Positions 52,679 to 61,989 of a stretch of DNA of 64,000 nt are shown here, one piece after another. The number at the start of each line of letters is the position of its first letter. Positions within the stretch are counted from its first letter, which is position 1. This DNA is from an uncultured Woeseiaceae bacterium. Lineage in GTDB: Bacteria > Pseudomonadota > Gammaproteobacteria > Steroidobacterales > Woeseiaceae. The position numbers and the translations under genes are program-made. The DNA lies in contig CAMYJB010000002.1 in the NCBI GenBank assembly GCA_947258565.1, positions 1 to 64,000 on the forward strand, written 5' to 3'. The notes below the pieces were generated by a model. That model did no database searches. It was not told the origin of the DNA and saw nothing but the letters and a program-made list of their open reading frames with translations.

Positions 52679-53751
52679 CGGGCAAAATCGGGCTTTTTCC
52701 CGTTTTCGTCATGTGCTGTTTGCTGCAGCAGCAGGTGCTCGGCGAGGTGCGCGACGTTGCAGCGCTGAACGTCTCCCTAACTGAATTCGATCCCGGGGTC
52801 CCTGACGATCGGTCGCTCCATCGCGACCTGCAGATCTTTCCGCGAATCCGCGAGGTCGAGGCAAAGTTTCTGCCGTTCGTGCTTAGAGAGACGCTGGCCA
52901 GGAGCGGCGAATGGGGCGCCGTGAGAGTTGTGACAGAACCGGATCCTGCCGCCGAAGTCGAGATCAGCGGATCGATCATCCGCTCCGACGGGGAGCACCT
53001 CGAAATCCGCATTCGTGCGGTTGACGCGACCGGGCGCGAATGGGTCGATCGTACTTTCTCGAGCCGCCTTGCACTCGCCGGGGAAGAGCGCGCAGCAGAT
53101 ACCGGGTCCGGGCAGGCCGGGCTTTACGAAGAGATCGCGCACAGCCTGCGCGAGGCTCGGGGGCGGCTCGACGATCGCGCACTCCGCCGGATCATCGAGA
53201 CCTCGTTGTTACGCTACGCTTTCGAGCTGGCGCCATCTGCCTTCGGGGAATACCTCAGCGACGACGGCAACGGGTTGTTCTCGATTGAACGACTGCCGGC
53301 GCGGAACGACCCCATGCTCGACCGGATCGAGCGTATTCGCCTGACCGAATACGTGATCACCGATAACGTCGATGCGAAATTCCGCGAACTGCACGAAGAG
53401 ATTGCGTCCACTTATGCGCTTTGGCGCGAGTACCGGCGCAAGTCGATCGAATACGACCGGCAGAACGCCAGGCGCGCGGAGGACACCCGGTCAGACGCGG
53501 CCCGCGGCAGCTACGAGGCCGTCAAGAACCTGTATGACAACTACAAGTGGGACAGGGTGACGGCCCAGGAGCAGGATCGGCTGGCAATCGCGTTCAACAA
53601 TGAAGTAGGGCCTGTCGTCGACGAGATGGAGGCACGCATCGCCGAGCTCGAAGGCTGGGTGGATGACAAATACGCCGAATGGCACAGGCTCCTGGAAGAG
53701 CTGTTCGACATCGAGACCGAGCTTAACCGCGGCACCGCTACGGCTCCGTAG
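52675..53751 (+). CDS. Secreted protein of unknown function, coupled to the lipoprotein
   Basis: Predicted 358 residues from GTG 52675. A short signal peptide (FPVFVMCCLLQQQVLG) is followed by a beta-rich region resembling curlin/OMP-assembly type lipoprotein cores (LRETLARSGEWGAVRVV, EVEISGSIIRSDGEHLEIRIRAVDATG) and an alpha-helical, charged C-terminal third with coiled-coil character. Family not recognised. The two-gene unit is likely envelope-located. Confidence 0.65.
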   Translation: MTGKIGLFPVFVMCCLLQQQVLGEVRDVAALNVSLTEFDPGVPDDRSLHRDLQIFPRIREVEAKFLPFVLRETLARSGEWGAVRVVTEPDPAAEVEISGSIIRSDGEHLEIRIRAVDATGREWVDRTFSSRLALAGEERAADTGSGQAGLYEEIAHSLREARGRLDDRALRRIIETSLLRYAFELAPSAFGEYLSDDGNGLFSIERLPARNDPMLDRIERIRLTEYVITDNVDAKFRELHEEIASTYALWREYRRKSIEYDRQNARRAEDTRSDAARGSYEAVKNLYDNYKWDRVTAQEQDRLAIAFNNEVGPVVDEMEARIAELEGWVDDKYAEWHRLLEELFDIETELNRGTATAP

Positions 53752-53804
53752 GAGCGCGCCCGCACGCGCGTCGGGTTCGGGTCGCGGAACGGCAACCGCT
53801 GCTG

Positions 53805-54233
53805 TCAGCCGATTTCGACGAGTTCGATATCGAAACTGAGCGCCTCGCCCGCGAGCGGGTGGTTGGCGTCGACGGTGATGGTGTCTGCAGATACGGCAGT
53901 TACCATGAACTGCGTAACCTGGCCATCTGGGCTGCTGCTCTGCAGCGCCATGCCTTCCTTGGGATCCAGTTCGTCCGGCAATACGCTGCGCTCGACTTCC
54001 TGCACCAGCTGGTCATGGCGCCGGCCATACGCGTCGTCGGCTTCTATACGTACGCTCTTGCTGTCGCCGACCGACATGCCCTCGACGGCCTTGTCGAAGC
54101 CGGGAATGACCTGGCCACTGCCGACTTCAAATTCGAGTGGATCCCGGCCTGCTGACGAATCGAACTCGGTGCCGTCGTCGAGGGTGCCCGTGTAGTGGAT
54201 CTTTACAGTGTCTCCGGATTTTGCGTGACTCAT
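53805..54233 (-). CDS. FKBP-type peptidyl-prolyl isomerase (SlyD/FKBP-like)
   Basis: Predicted 142 residues from ATG 54233 (GGAGC upstream). FKBP core GDTVKIHYTGTLDDGTEFDSS and an IF-domain region HDQLVQEVERSVLP. Speeds proline isomerisation during folding. No His-rich tail typical of E. coli SlyD. The two terminal residues EIG finish the barrel. Confidence 0.92.
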   Translation of the reverse strand: MSHAKSGDTVKIHYTGTLDDGTEFDSSAGRDPLEFEVGSGQVIPGFDKAVEGMSVGDSKSVRIEADDAYGRRHDQLVQEVERSVLPDELDPKEGMALQSSSPDGQVTQFMVTAVSADTITVDANHPLAGEALSFDIELVEIG

Positions 54234-54298
54234 CGGGGTGCTCCAATGTTTCGGGAATAGGGTGCTGCGGTCAGGGGCAGCGGTGCATGGCACCAATA

Positions 54299-54324
54299 GA
54301 AAGGGCCCCGTCGGGGGCCCTTTC
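54299..54324. terminator. Terminator of cold-shock gene 2
   Basis: GAAAGGGCCCC (54299-54309) pairs with GGGGCCCTTTC (54314-54324) around four bases; on the minus strand it follows the cold-shock gene that ends at 54346. Confidence 0.8.
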
Positions 54325-54345
54325 AGGTTCATTCGGACCTAAGGA

Positions 54346-54552
54346 TCACAGCGCGACGATATTCGCTGCCTGCGGCCCTTTCTGGCCCTGCGTGATCTCG
54401 AATTCGACTTTCTGCCCTTCGACGAGCGTCTTGAAGCCGTCGCCCTGGATCGCGCTGAAATGCGCAAATACGTCGGGGCCGTTCTCCTGCTCGATGAAGC
54501 CGAAGCCCTTGGCTTCGTTGAACCATTTCACTGTTCCGGTTGTGGTAGCCAT
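54346..54552 (-). CDS. Cold-shock protein 2 (CspA family)
   Basis: Predicted 68 residues, near-identical to the protein at 18020-18226, differing mainly at positions 2-3, 13 and the C-terminus (NIVAL for NIVLV). RNP motifs KGFGFIE and DVFAHFS are intact. The shared long leader 54553-54725 makes the pair unusual: duplicated gene and regulatory leader together. Confidence 0.95.
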   Translation of the reverse strand: MATTTGTVKWFNEAKGFGFIEQENGPDVFAHFSAIQGDGFKTLVEGQKVEFEITQGQKGPQAANIVAL

Positions 54553-54725
54553 AGTTTTTTCCTGATCAATCGATAAATAACAGCCCTGTCCAAGGGCCGG
54601 TGAAGCTGGAAGTGGTGCTAGTACTTATGAAAAACCGGACGAGATACTACGGAAGAAACTTCTGAAGGGACGTCGAAATGGTGTGCATAGTAAAAAGCGC
54701 ACTTACAGGCTTGATGAAGTATAGG
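54553..54725 (-). promoter_or_regulatory. Conserved long 5' leader of cold-shock gene 2
   Basis: Counterpart of 18227-18400. The 23-base stretch identical to the first copy is at 54645-54667. The start-proximal hairpin GCCCT (54583-54587) / AGGGC (54593-54597) is kept with a different loop base. Coordinates of the transcription start are not known. Confidence 0.65.
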
Positions 54726-54814
54726 CGGTTCAAACCCTGAGTCAAGGGCATCGACCCTGTCGCCGGATGCTTCCGCACAGCGAAAATGTCCTTGTTTTCA
54801 GCGGATCACGCGCG

Positions 54815-55762
54815 CTACGGACCCCAGTCGAGCGCATCCTCTTCGACTTCGAGGCGGACCCGGCTCCAGGCGAGGCTGATGTCATCCGGCTCGCCGCTGA
54901 CCCCGAGCTTGAAGTTGCCGAGATTGAGCTCATCGGCCGGGCGCATCAGCAGCTGCGCCATGCTCTGTGCCGCCTCGTGGGTTTCCAGCATGCGCGACTG
55001 CCAGCGGCCGAATACCTTGGGATTGTCTGCGTAAGCTTCAGTCATGCCGGTGCGGATGAACGGGAACATGATGCAGCAGGCGCTCACCATCTCCGATGCG
55101 CCGCCGAGGTTGACGCGGAGAATCTCGGGCAAACGCAGCACCGCCCAGTTGGCGACGACGTACCCGGGTACGGCGATGCCGGGTTCGATCGCCTGCATCG
55201 ACGACACGTAAACGAACTGCAAGGGCGTCTTGTGGTAGACAGCTTCGCCTGCCCACAGGTGCGTCCACGATACGAAGCCCTGGATCTTCGTATCCATGAC
55301 CAGACGTGATTCCCGCAGGTTGTCCATGAAGGACTGCCGCACCCGAACGCGGCGTTCTGCGCGGCTCTCGCCCTCTTTCTCGGGCAACGCGCGGCCGAAT
55401 CGATACCCCTTTTCGGAGAGCCCGGAATTGCAGACGATGATGTCGGGGCACTTGCCACCCATGTGCTCGATAATGTAGCTGCGCGAGGCCCACAGATCGG
55501 AGAGGCTGGTTACGTCGGCCTGCAGCGCAAATGCATCGACGCCGCGCTCGCGTATGGCGTCGACGAGGTCGAAGCCGTCCCTGTAGCTGCTGTGGAAGTG
55601 GACACCGACTGCGGCGGCGCCATTTTCTGCTGCGGCAAGAGCCAGCGCCTGGCCGATGCCCCCGTCCTTCCCGGAACCCGTAATGAGCACTCGCTTGCCG
55701 GCAAAGGCGGGGTGATATGCTTCACCAAATTCGAATTTCTTGATATCCGCCGTGAACGCCAT
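54815..55762 (-). CDS. SDR-family protein lacking the catalytic Lys
   Basis: Predicted 315 residues from ATG 55762 (GGAGG upstream). Rossmann motif LITGSGKDGGIGQAL is at about residues 26-40. The active-site region reads SSMQAIEPGIAVPGYVVANW: Ser and Tyr are found but the Tyr-x-x-x-Lys has Asn (YVVAN). The motif CNSGLSEKG replaces the usual NNAG. So NAD(P) binding is likely but dehydrogenase chemistry is doubtful. Function not known. Confidence 0.75.
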   Translation of the reverse strand: MAFTADIKKFEFGEAYHPAFAGKRVLITGSGKDGGIGQALALAAAENGAAAVGVHFHSSYRDGFDLVDAIRERGVDAFALQADVTSLSDLWASRSYIIEHMGGKCPDIIVCNSGLSEKGYRFGRALPEKEGESRAERRVRVRQSFMDNLRESRLVMDTKIQGFVSWTHLWAGEAVYHKTPLQFVYVSSMQAIEPGIAVPGYVVANWAVLRLPEILRVNLGGASEMVSACCIMFPFIRTGMTEAYADNPKVFGRWQSRMLETHEAAQSMAQLLMRPADELNLGNFKLGVSGEPDDISLAWSRVRLEVEEDALDWGP

Positions 55763-56046
55763 GGTGTCTGCCTCCGTCAACGTCTCCGAGGCACAAGGGT
55801 ACCTCAGATTACGCGGCCCTTGGGGCGGTCTTAGCCAATGGTCTAAAGCAGATTGCTCATTCGCCTGCAAAAGCTTTTGTCGAAGAACCCGGTGATGACG
55901 GGAAGCGAAATCTGCGGTTCCACTCGAATCGGCGTGCGTTGATTTGGCGCAGCGGTAGCGAGCCTGTACGCGATTCTACGTAGCGCGACGACGCCGCGTA
56001 GATGACATCATGTTCCTCAGGCCTTTTCCCTGTGAGGAGGGACGGC

Positions 56047-57363
56047 ATGAGCAACGCCGTGGACGCCGACAATGGCCTCGATCTCTATGTCATTGCGCAG
56101 CACCAGTTCGACCGGGCCTTGTCCTGGATCGACGACCTGAAATCCGGGCTCATCGACTACCTCGTAACACCCAAGCGCACCGTGCACGTGCGGTTCCCAA
56201 TCCATATGGACGACGATTCGGTCCAGACCTTTCACGGTTTCCGGGTTCTGCATAACACCGCGCGTGGACCCGGGAAAGGTGGCATTCGTTATCACCCCGA
56301 CGTGACCGAGCACGAGGTCGCGGCGCTCGCGGCGCTGATGACCTGGAAGACGGCCCTGGTCGATGTACCGTTCGGTGGAGCGAAAGGTGGTGTCGTCTGC
56401 AATCCCAAGGAACTCAGCCGGGCGGAGCTGCGGCGTATCACGCGGCGATTCGTGATCGAGCTCGGCGACGCCATCGGGCCGTATACGGACATTCCGGCTC
56501 CGGACGTCTACACCAACGAGCAGACAATGGCCTGGGTCTTCGACACCTTCGACGCGTTTCACAGGGGGCAGAACAATCGCGCCGTTGTCACGGGCAAACC
56601 ATTGCGCCTGGGCGGGTCTTTGGGCCGCGATGCGGCGACGGGGCGCGGTTGCCTGAATGCAACCGAGCGTTTCCTCGAAAAGGGCATATGCGAAGGACTC
56701 GAGAGTCTCGCCGGGCTCAGCGTTGCGATCCAGGGACTCGGCAATGTCGGCTCGAACGCCATGCGGCTGTTCCACGAGAAAGGAGCAAGAATCGTCTGCG
56801 TATCCGATTCGCAGGGCGGCGTCGCCGATGACGCGGGCCTGGATCCCGACGAGGTGATGGCGCACAAGGCCGAAAACGGGACGGTCGTCGGATTACCGGA
56901 GACGAAAACGATTACCAACGAGGACCTGCTCACATGGGACTGCGACATCCTGATACCGGCCGCGCTCGAGTGCCAGGTCCTGGAGGACAACGCCGACAGG
57001 GTCCAGGCCAAGCTCATCGTTGAGGCGGCGAACGCGCCGGTTAGCCCCGAGGCTGACGAGATACTGCAGGATCGAGGTGTCGTCGTGCTCCCGGACATCG
57101 TTGCAAACGGGGGCGGAGTCATCGTCAGTTACTTCGAATGGGTGCAGAACCTCGAGAACCAGCAGTGGCCGCTCGACGAGGTCGAAACAAAACTCAAGCA
57201 CAAGATTGAGGTGGCGGTCGACGCGATCGTTGCCCGGTGGCGGCACATACAGGACAACAACAGTCGCGCTGACGACGCGGTGCCGACGCTCCGGGACGCT
57301 GCGCTCGTCGAGGCAATCCGGCGATTATCCGAGGTGATCCTGCAGCGCGATATCTGGATGTAG
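56047..57363 (+). CDS. Glu/Leu/Phe/Val dehydrogenase (glutamate dehydrogenase family)
   Basis: Predicted 438 residues from ATG 56047 (GAGGAGGG seven bases upstream). Active-site region GPGKGGIRYHPDV, catalytic Lys in MTWKTALVDVPFGGAKGGV, and nucleotide fold VAIQGLGNVGSNA. Oxidatively deaminates glutamate (or another amino acid), linking carbon and nitrogen metabolism. Specificity for cofactor not decided. Confidence 0.9.
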   Translation: MSNAVDADNGLDLYVIAQHQFDRALSWIDDLKSGLIDYLVTPKRTVHVRFPIHMDDDSVQTFHGFRVLHNTARGPGKGGIRYHPDVTEHEVAALAALMTWKTALVDVPFGGAKGGVVCNPKELSRAELRRITRRFVIELGDAIGPYTDIPAPDVYTNEQTMAWVFDTFDAFHRGQNNRAVVTGKPLRLGGSLGRDAATGRGCLNATERFLEKGICEGLESLAGLSVAIQGLGNVGSNAMRLFHEKGARIVCVSDSQGGVADDAGLDPDEVMAHKAENGTVVGLPETKTITNEDLLTWDCDILIPAALECQVLEDNADRVQAKLIVEAANAPVSPEADEILQDRGVVVLPDIVANGGGVIVSYFEWVQNLENQQWPLDEVETKLKHKIEVAVDAIVARWRHIQDNNSRADDAVPTLRDAALVEAIRRLSEVILQRDIWM

Positions 57364-57478
57364 CCGTCGGGCAGCCGACTGCGCCTGGCGCGCGCCAGTT
57401 TGGTGCACAGCTTCTCGTATTCCGTCACCGGACTCGACAATCCCGGGTCTGGCGGACAATGGGCGCACCCGGCATGCC

Positions 57479-58354
57479 TCACACTGCCCCGAGCTTGCGG
57501 AGCGCCACGAACATCATCGCCACTGCCAGGAGAACAAACAGTATGCTGATTGCCCTGCGCATCGTGTGGGGTGATATGCGGCCCTGGAGCCGCGGTCCGA
57601 TCTGCCCGCCGATCAGGACGCCGGGGATGTCATATGCGAGGAGGTTCCAGGGCACCGCTGTCCAGCCGCCGTTCTTGATCAATTGAACAACGAGCGTCGA
57701 TGACGCGAAAATGACCGTCGTAATGACGACCAGGACGGACGTTGCCGCGGCGACGGCGATCGGCAGACCCTTGCGTGTCAGCTGCGAAATCGTGACTTCG
57801 CCGATGCCTACCGACACCATCCCGGTCAGGAAGGCGCCCGCGCCGGTCAGCGCGGCACCACCCGGACCGAACCTGGGGACGTCATAGCTGTATTGCTGGC
57901 CGCGCGAGTCGGTTATCGTGCGCCACCCGGCGTCCTTCATCGCGACCGCGGCAGCGGATGCGGGTGGCCGGTTGCGCCACAGGACGACCGACAGGACGGC
58001 GACCAGTAACGCGTAGCTGCCCAGAAGGACGCTGTCGTGTACGACACCCGCAGTGAGGGCGCCCGCCACCGCGACCGGCACCGACACCAGGATGATCCGC
58101 CAGGCCAGGCGATAGTCGATCAGCTTGCGCCGGTAGTAGCCGACAAAACCGGACAGGAAACCGAAAGTCTGCGTGATCAGTGCGGTTCCGATCGCCGCAA
58201 TCGTCGACCCCAGCACGTACTCGGGTCCGAGCAACGGAAAGACAAGGATGAAAATAGGCGTAAACAGGGCAGCGCCACCGATGCCGCTCAGCATCGCGCA
58301 GGTCGCGACCAGGATCGAGACCGGAAACATGAACCAGTAAAGCGTGAAATCCAT
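57479..58354 (-). CDS. TauE/SafE-family membrane permease (sulfite/organosulfonate exporter-like)
   Basis: Predicted 291 residues with about eight hydrophobic segments and the TauE signature GIGGAALFTPIF in helix 1 and GVGE-like SVGIGEVTISQL in the second half. It may export sulfite or a sulfonate, reasonable next to sulfide oxidation genes in the genome, but the substrate is inferred. Convergent with gdh; divergent from ppdK. Confidence 0.82.
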   Translation of the reverse strand: MDFTLYWFMFPVSILVATCAMLSGIGGAALFTPIFILVFPLLGPEYVLGSTIAAIGTALITQTFGFLSGFVGYYRRKLIDYRLAWRIILVSVPVAVAGALTAGVVHDSVLLGSYALLVAVLSVVLWRNRPPASAAAVAMKDAGWRTITDSRGQQYSYDVPRFGPGGAALTGAGAFLTGMVSVGIGEVTISQLTRKGLPIAVAAATSVLVVITTVIFASSTLVVQLIKNGGWTAVPWNLLAYDIPGVLIGGQIGPRLQGRISPHTMRRAISILFVLLAVAMMFVALRKLGAV

Positions 58355-58545
58355 TCCGATATACCGGAGACTCTGTCTGAGGTCCTCCCAGAATCGCAGC
58401 GGGAGAGTATTGTTTAAGTGCGGCCGAACGGCAATGTTTCGGGCCCGTCAGGGCCACGTTACGGGTTTGTCCCGATGCTTCGGCTGGCAACATGCGCGCA
58501 GCATTCGACTAGAATTGTCTACTACCACGGGAATACTGGAATTAC

Positions 58546-61299
58546 ATGAACAAGAAACTGGTCTACGCATTCGAGGAAGGTGACGGTAAGAACAAGAAAC
58601 TGTTGGGCGGCAAAGGGGCGAATCTGTGCGAGATGACGCAGATCGGCATCAACGTGCCGCCGGGCTTCGTGATCACGACGGAAGCCTGTCTCGACTATCT
58701 CGAGGCGAACGAGTTTCCGGCTGGCCTGCCGGACGCTATCAGCGACGCGATTGCCGGCCTGGAGGCGGCGACGGGAAGGAAATTCGGCGCCGCCGATAAT
58801 CCGCTGCTGGTCTCGGTCAGGTCGGGATCTGCGTTGTCGATGCCGGGCATGATGGACACGATACTGAATCTCGGGCTCAACGACGAAACGCTCGCGGGCC
58901 TGATCGAGCAGACCGGTGACGAACGATTTGCCTACGATGCTTACCGCCGCTTTATCCAGCTGTTCGGCAAGGTTGCGTTCGGTATCGACGACGAAAAATT
59001 CGACGAGCATTTCAACGACGTCAAGGAACGCGCAGGCGTAAAAGCGGATGTCGGCCTGGAGGCCGGGCATCTCAGGGAAATCAGCGAGAAGTTTCTGCTC
59101 GTGATCCGGCAGGAAACGGGCGAAGAATTTCCGCAGGATGTCATGCGCCAGCTGCAGCTTGCCGTCGAAGCGGTATTCCGTTCGTGGATGGGCAAGCGCG
59201 CCGTCGACTATCGGCGCGAGTTCAATATCACGCCCGACATGGCCAACGGTACCGCCGTCAACGTCTGCACAATGGTGTTCGGTAACATGGGCAACGACTG
59301 TGCGACGGGCGTCGGGTTCACGCGAAATCCCGGCACGGGCGACAACGAAATGTTCGGCGAATACCTGACCAATGCACAGGGCGAGGACGTCGTCGCCGGT
59401 ATCCGGACGCCGAAAGCGCTCACGGACATGGAACAGGAGATGCCGGAGCAATTTGCGCAGCTCGTCGAACTTCGCAACAAGCTCGAGACGCACTACGAAG
59501 AAGTTCAGGACTACGAGTTCACGATAGAGAAGGCCACGCTCTACTGTCTGCAGACGCGCAACGGCAAGATGAACGCGGCGGCCCAGGTCAAGACCTCAGT
59601 CGACATGTTCCGGGAGGGACTGATCAGCAAAGACCAGGCGCTCCTCCGTATCGAACCCGAGATCCTCGAGCAACTGCTGCACCCGACGCTTGATCCGGAC
59701 AGCCGTGATGAGCCCGTTGCGTACGGTTTGCCCGCATCCCCTGGCGCGGCGTCCGGCAAGTGCGTGTTCGATGCGGATCTCGCCGAAAAGCTCGGCAATA
59801 CCGGCGAGCAGGTGATACTGGTGCGGGAAGAGACGCGGCCCGAGGATATTCACGGTTTTTTCGCCGCCGAGGGAATCCTGACCAGCCGAGGCGGCAAAAC
59901 CTCGCATGCGGCCGTCGTCGCACGCGGCATGGGCAAGCCCTGCGTGGCCGGGGCGGAGGGTATCGACGTGGATGTCGCGTTGAGAATGGCTCACGTCGGC
60001 GGCCATGTCATCCACGAAGGCGACATCATTACCCTGGATGGCGGCACCGGCGAGGTTTATCTGGGCGCAATCCCGACGCTGGAGGCGGATTTCTCGGACG
60101 ACCTGCGCACCCTGCTGGAGTGGGCGGACGAGACCGCCGATCTGAAGGTCATGGCCAATGCGGATACCCCGGATGCCGCCCGGAGGGCGCGCGAGTACGG
60201 CGCGATGGGCATCGGGCTCTGTCGCACCGAACGCATGTTCAATGCAAGCGATCGATTGCCCATCGTCATCGATATGATTCTTGCAAATACTACCGAGGAC
60301 CGCGAAGCGGCGTTGCAGCGGTTACTGCCCATTCAGCGCGCCGATTTCATCGACCTGTTTACCGTCATGTCGCCCGACCCGGTGACCGTGCGCCTGCTCG
60401 ATCCCCCGATGCATGAATTCCTGCCGACCGAGCAACAGCTGCTGGAACAGATCCGAACGCTCAGTCTTTATCGCGACGTCGTACGCGGCCGCGCAACCGC
60501 ATTGGCGACGATGGTCCATCCGTCGCCGCTGCCGCAGCCGTTCAGCGAACTCAATGAAGAGATCGTCATCGACGCGATAAGCACCAAGGAGCGCATGCTG
60601 AAGAAGGTGCGGGAACTGCAGGAGACCAACCCGATGCTCGGTCATCGCGGCGTGCGCCTGGGCATAACGTATCCCGAGATCTACGAGATGCAGATCGAGG
60701 CGATCCTCGAAGCGGCGGCCGAATGCGCGAGGAAGGGCATCAAGGTGCAGCCGGAGATCATGGTGCCGCAGGTCATAACGTCCGAGGAACTGCTGCACGT
60801 GAGGGAAACCGTGGACCGCAGGACAGCGGAGCTCAAGCGGGAATTCGGCGAAGGCGTCGACTTCAAGTTCGGTACGATGATTGAAACCGTGCGCGCCTGT
60901 ACTCGCGCAAGAAAACTTGCGGCGAGCGCCGAGTTCTTCTCCTTCGGAACCAACGACCTCACCCAGGCAACCTTCTCTTTTTCGCGCGAGGATGCCGAAA
61001 ACAAGTTCCTGCCAATGTACAACGATTCCGGCATCCTGCAGGACAACCCGTTCGAGGTACTCGACGTGCACGGTGTCGGGCAGCTGATCAACATGGCCGT
61101 CTTCAATGGCCGCCAGGTCCGCAGCGACCTCAAGATCGGAATCTGCGGAGAGCAGGGCGGGCACCCCGAATCGATCCGGTTCTGCCACCACGTCGGGCTG
61201 AATTACGTTTCCTGCTCCGGACCCCGGGTTCCAGTGGCGAGGCTCGCGGCGGCAAATGCCAAACTGCGGCAAGAGGAGTACGTCGCGTTCCAGCGCTGA
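58546..61299 (+). CDS. Pyruvate, phosphate dikinase
   Basis: Full-length 917 residues. ATP-grasp N-terminus GGKGANLCEMT, the phosphohistidine in GGKTSHAAVVARGMGKPC (about 460) and the PEP-binding barrel with TEMF-like CRTERMF and FGTNDLTQ. Interconverts pyruvate + ATP + Pi and PEP + AMP + PPi. In an autotroph it supplies PEP for gluconeogenesis. Confidence 0.96.
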   Translation: MNKKLVYAFEEGDGKNKKLLGGKGANLCEMTQIGINVPPGFVITTEACLDYLEANEFPAGLPDAISDAIAGLEAATGRKFGAADNPLLVSVRSGSALSMPGMMDTILNLGLNDETLAGLIEQTGDERFAYDAYRRFIQLFGKVAFGIDDEKFDEHFNDVKERAGVKADVGLEAGHLREISEKFLLVIRQETGEEFPQDVMRQLQLAVEAVFRSWMGKRAVDYRREFNITPDMANGTAVNVCTMVFGNMGNDCATGVGFTRNPGTGDNEMFGEYLTNAQGEDVVAGIRTPKALTDMEQEMPEQFAQLVELRNKLETHYEEVQDYEFTIEKATLYCLQTRNGKMNAAAQVKTSVDMFREGLISKDQALLRIEPEILEQLLHPTLDPDSRDEPVAYGLPASPGAASGKCVFDADLAEKLGNTGEQVILVREETRPEDIHGFFAAEGILTSRGGKTSHAAVVARGMGKPCVAGAEGIDVDVALRMAHVGGHVIHEGDIITLDGGTGEVYLGAIPTLEADFSDDLRTLLEWADETADLKVMANADTPDAARRAREYGAMGIGLCRTERMFNASDRLPIVIDMILANTTEDREAALQRLLPIQRADFIDLFTVMSPDPVTVRLLDPPMHEFLPTEQQLLEQIRTLSLYRDVVRGRATALATMVHPSPLPQPFSELNEEIVIDAISTKERMLKKVRELQETNPMLGHRGVRLGITYPEIYEMQIEAILEAAAECARKGIKVQPEIMVPQVITSEELLHVRETVDRRTAELKREFGEGVDFKFGTMIETVRACTRARKLAASAEFFSFGTNDLTQATFSFSREDAENKFLPMYNDSGILQDNPFEVLDVHGVGQLINMAVFNGRQVRSDLKIGICGEQGGHPESIRFCHHVGLNYVSCSGPRVPVARLAAANAKLRQEEYVAFQR

Positions 61300-61366
61300 A
61301 CAACGAGCCATGCACACCACGGCGAACCATGGCATCGCCACGATACGGCCGCGATCCTGAGTTTGC

Positions 61367-61765
61367 TCAGTTGTTTTTCGCGCCCTGGTCTATCCAGGTG
61401 CCGATGGTCTCGATGTTCGTCCTGGACAGCGCGAATCCCCTGCCTTCGGCCAGCGACTCGTCGTGATGTGGCGGCATATGGATCTTCGGGTCGACCCGCT
61501 CGGTAACGACCAGGTACAGCGAACTGGACATGCTGCTGCCGGGCACGACCACCTGTCCGAATTTTGTGCCCTGCATCACGGAATCGTAATCGTCCACGGC
61601 AAATCCGCTCGCCGCTTCGCCTTCGCCGGAACCGGAATGACAGCTGATGCAATAATTGTCGAGGATAGGCCTCACGTCGGCACTGAAGCTGACCTGACGT
61701 TCGCAGCCGGCAAGCACGATGCAGAACAGAGCAATACCCAAGCGTATGAAGGATTTCGAGGTCAT
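61367..61765 (-). CDS. Cytochrome c lipoprotein (planctomycete-type c domain)
   Basis: Predicted 132 residues from ATG 61765 (GAGGATC upstream). Lipobox IVLAGC, then SADVRPILDNYCISCHSGSG, a single heme site CISCH, and a C-terminal IHMPPHHDES that can provide the Met ligand. The pattern PILxxYCxxCH is that of PF07635-like c domains. Probably a membrane-anchored electron carrier. Confidence 0.82.
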   Translation of the reverse strand: MTSKSFIRLGIALFCIVLAGCERQVSFSADVRPILDNYCISCHSGSGEGEAASGFAVDDYDSVMQGTKFGQVVVPGSSMSSSLYLVVTERVDPKIHMPPHHDESLAEGRGFALSRTNIETIGTWIDQGAKNN

Positions 61766-61989
61766 GGCACGATCCTCATTGAGTCCTCCTTTAAAGCTAG
61801 GGCAACGCACCGGTCCCTGCTATCGTGGCTTTCCACATGCAGCGGGCACGCGACTCAGCCGCGCCAGACGGTCAGCGCTCGCCCGGACAGTGCGGGAATG
61901 GTGATCGCCGGCAGATGTGCTCGGTTTGCGGACTTGCGGCGGCGACGGACCCGGCCGACAATTCCCATTCTGCAGGACGGAGAGCCGAT

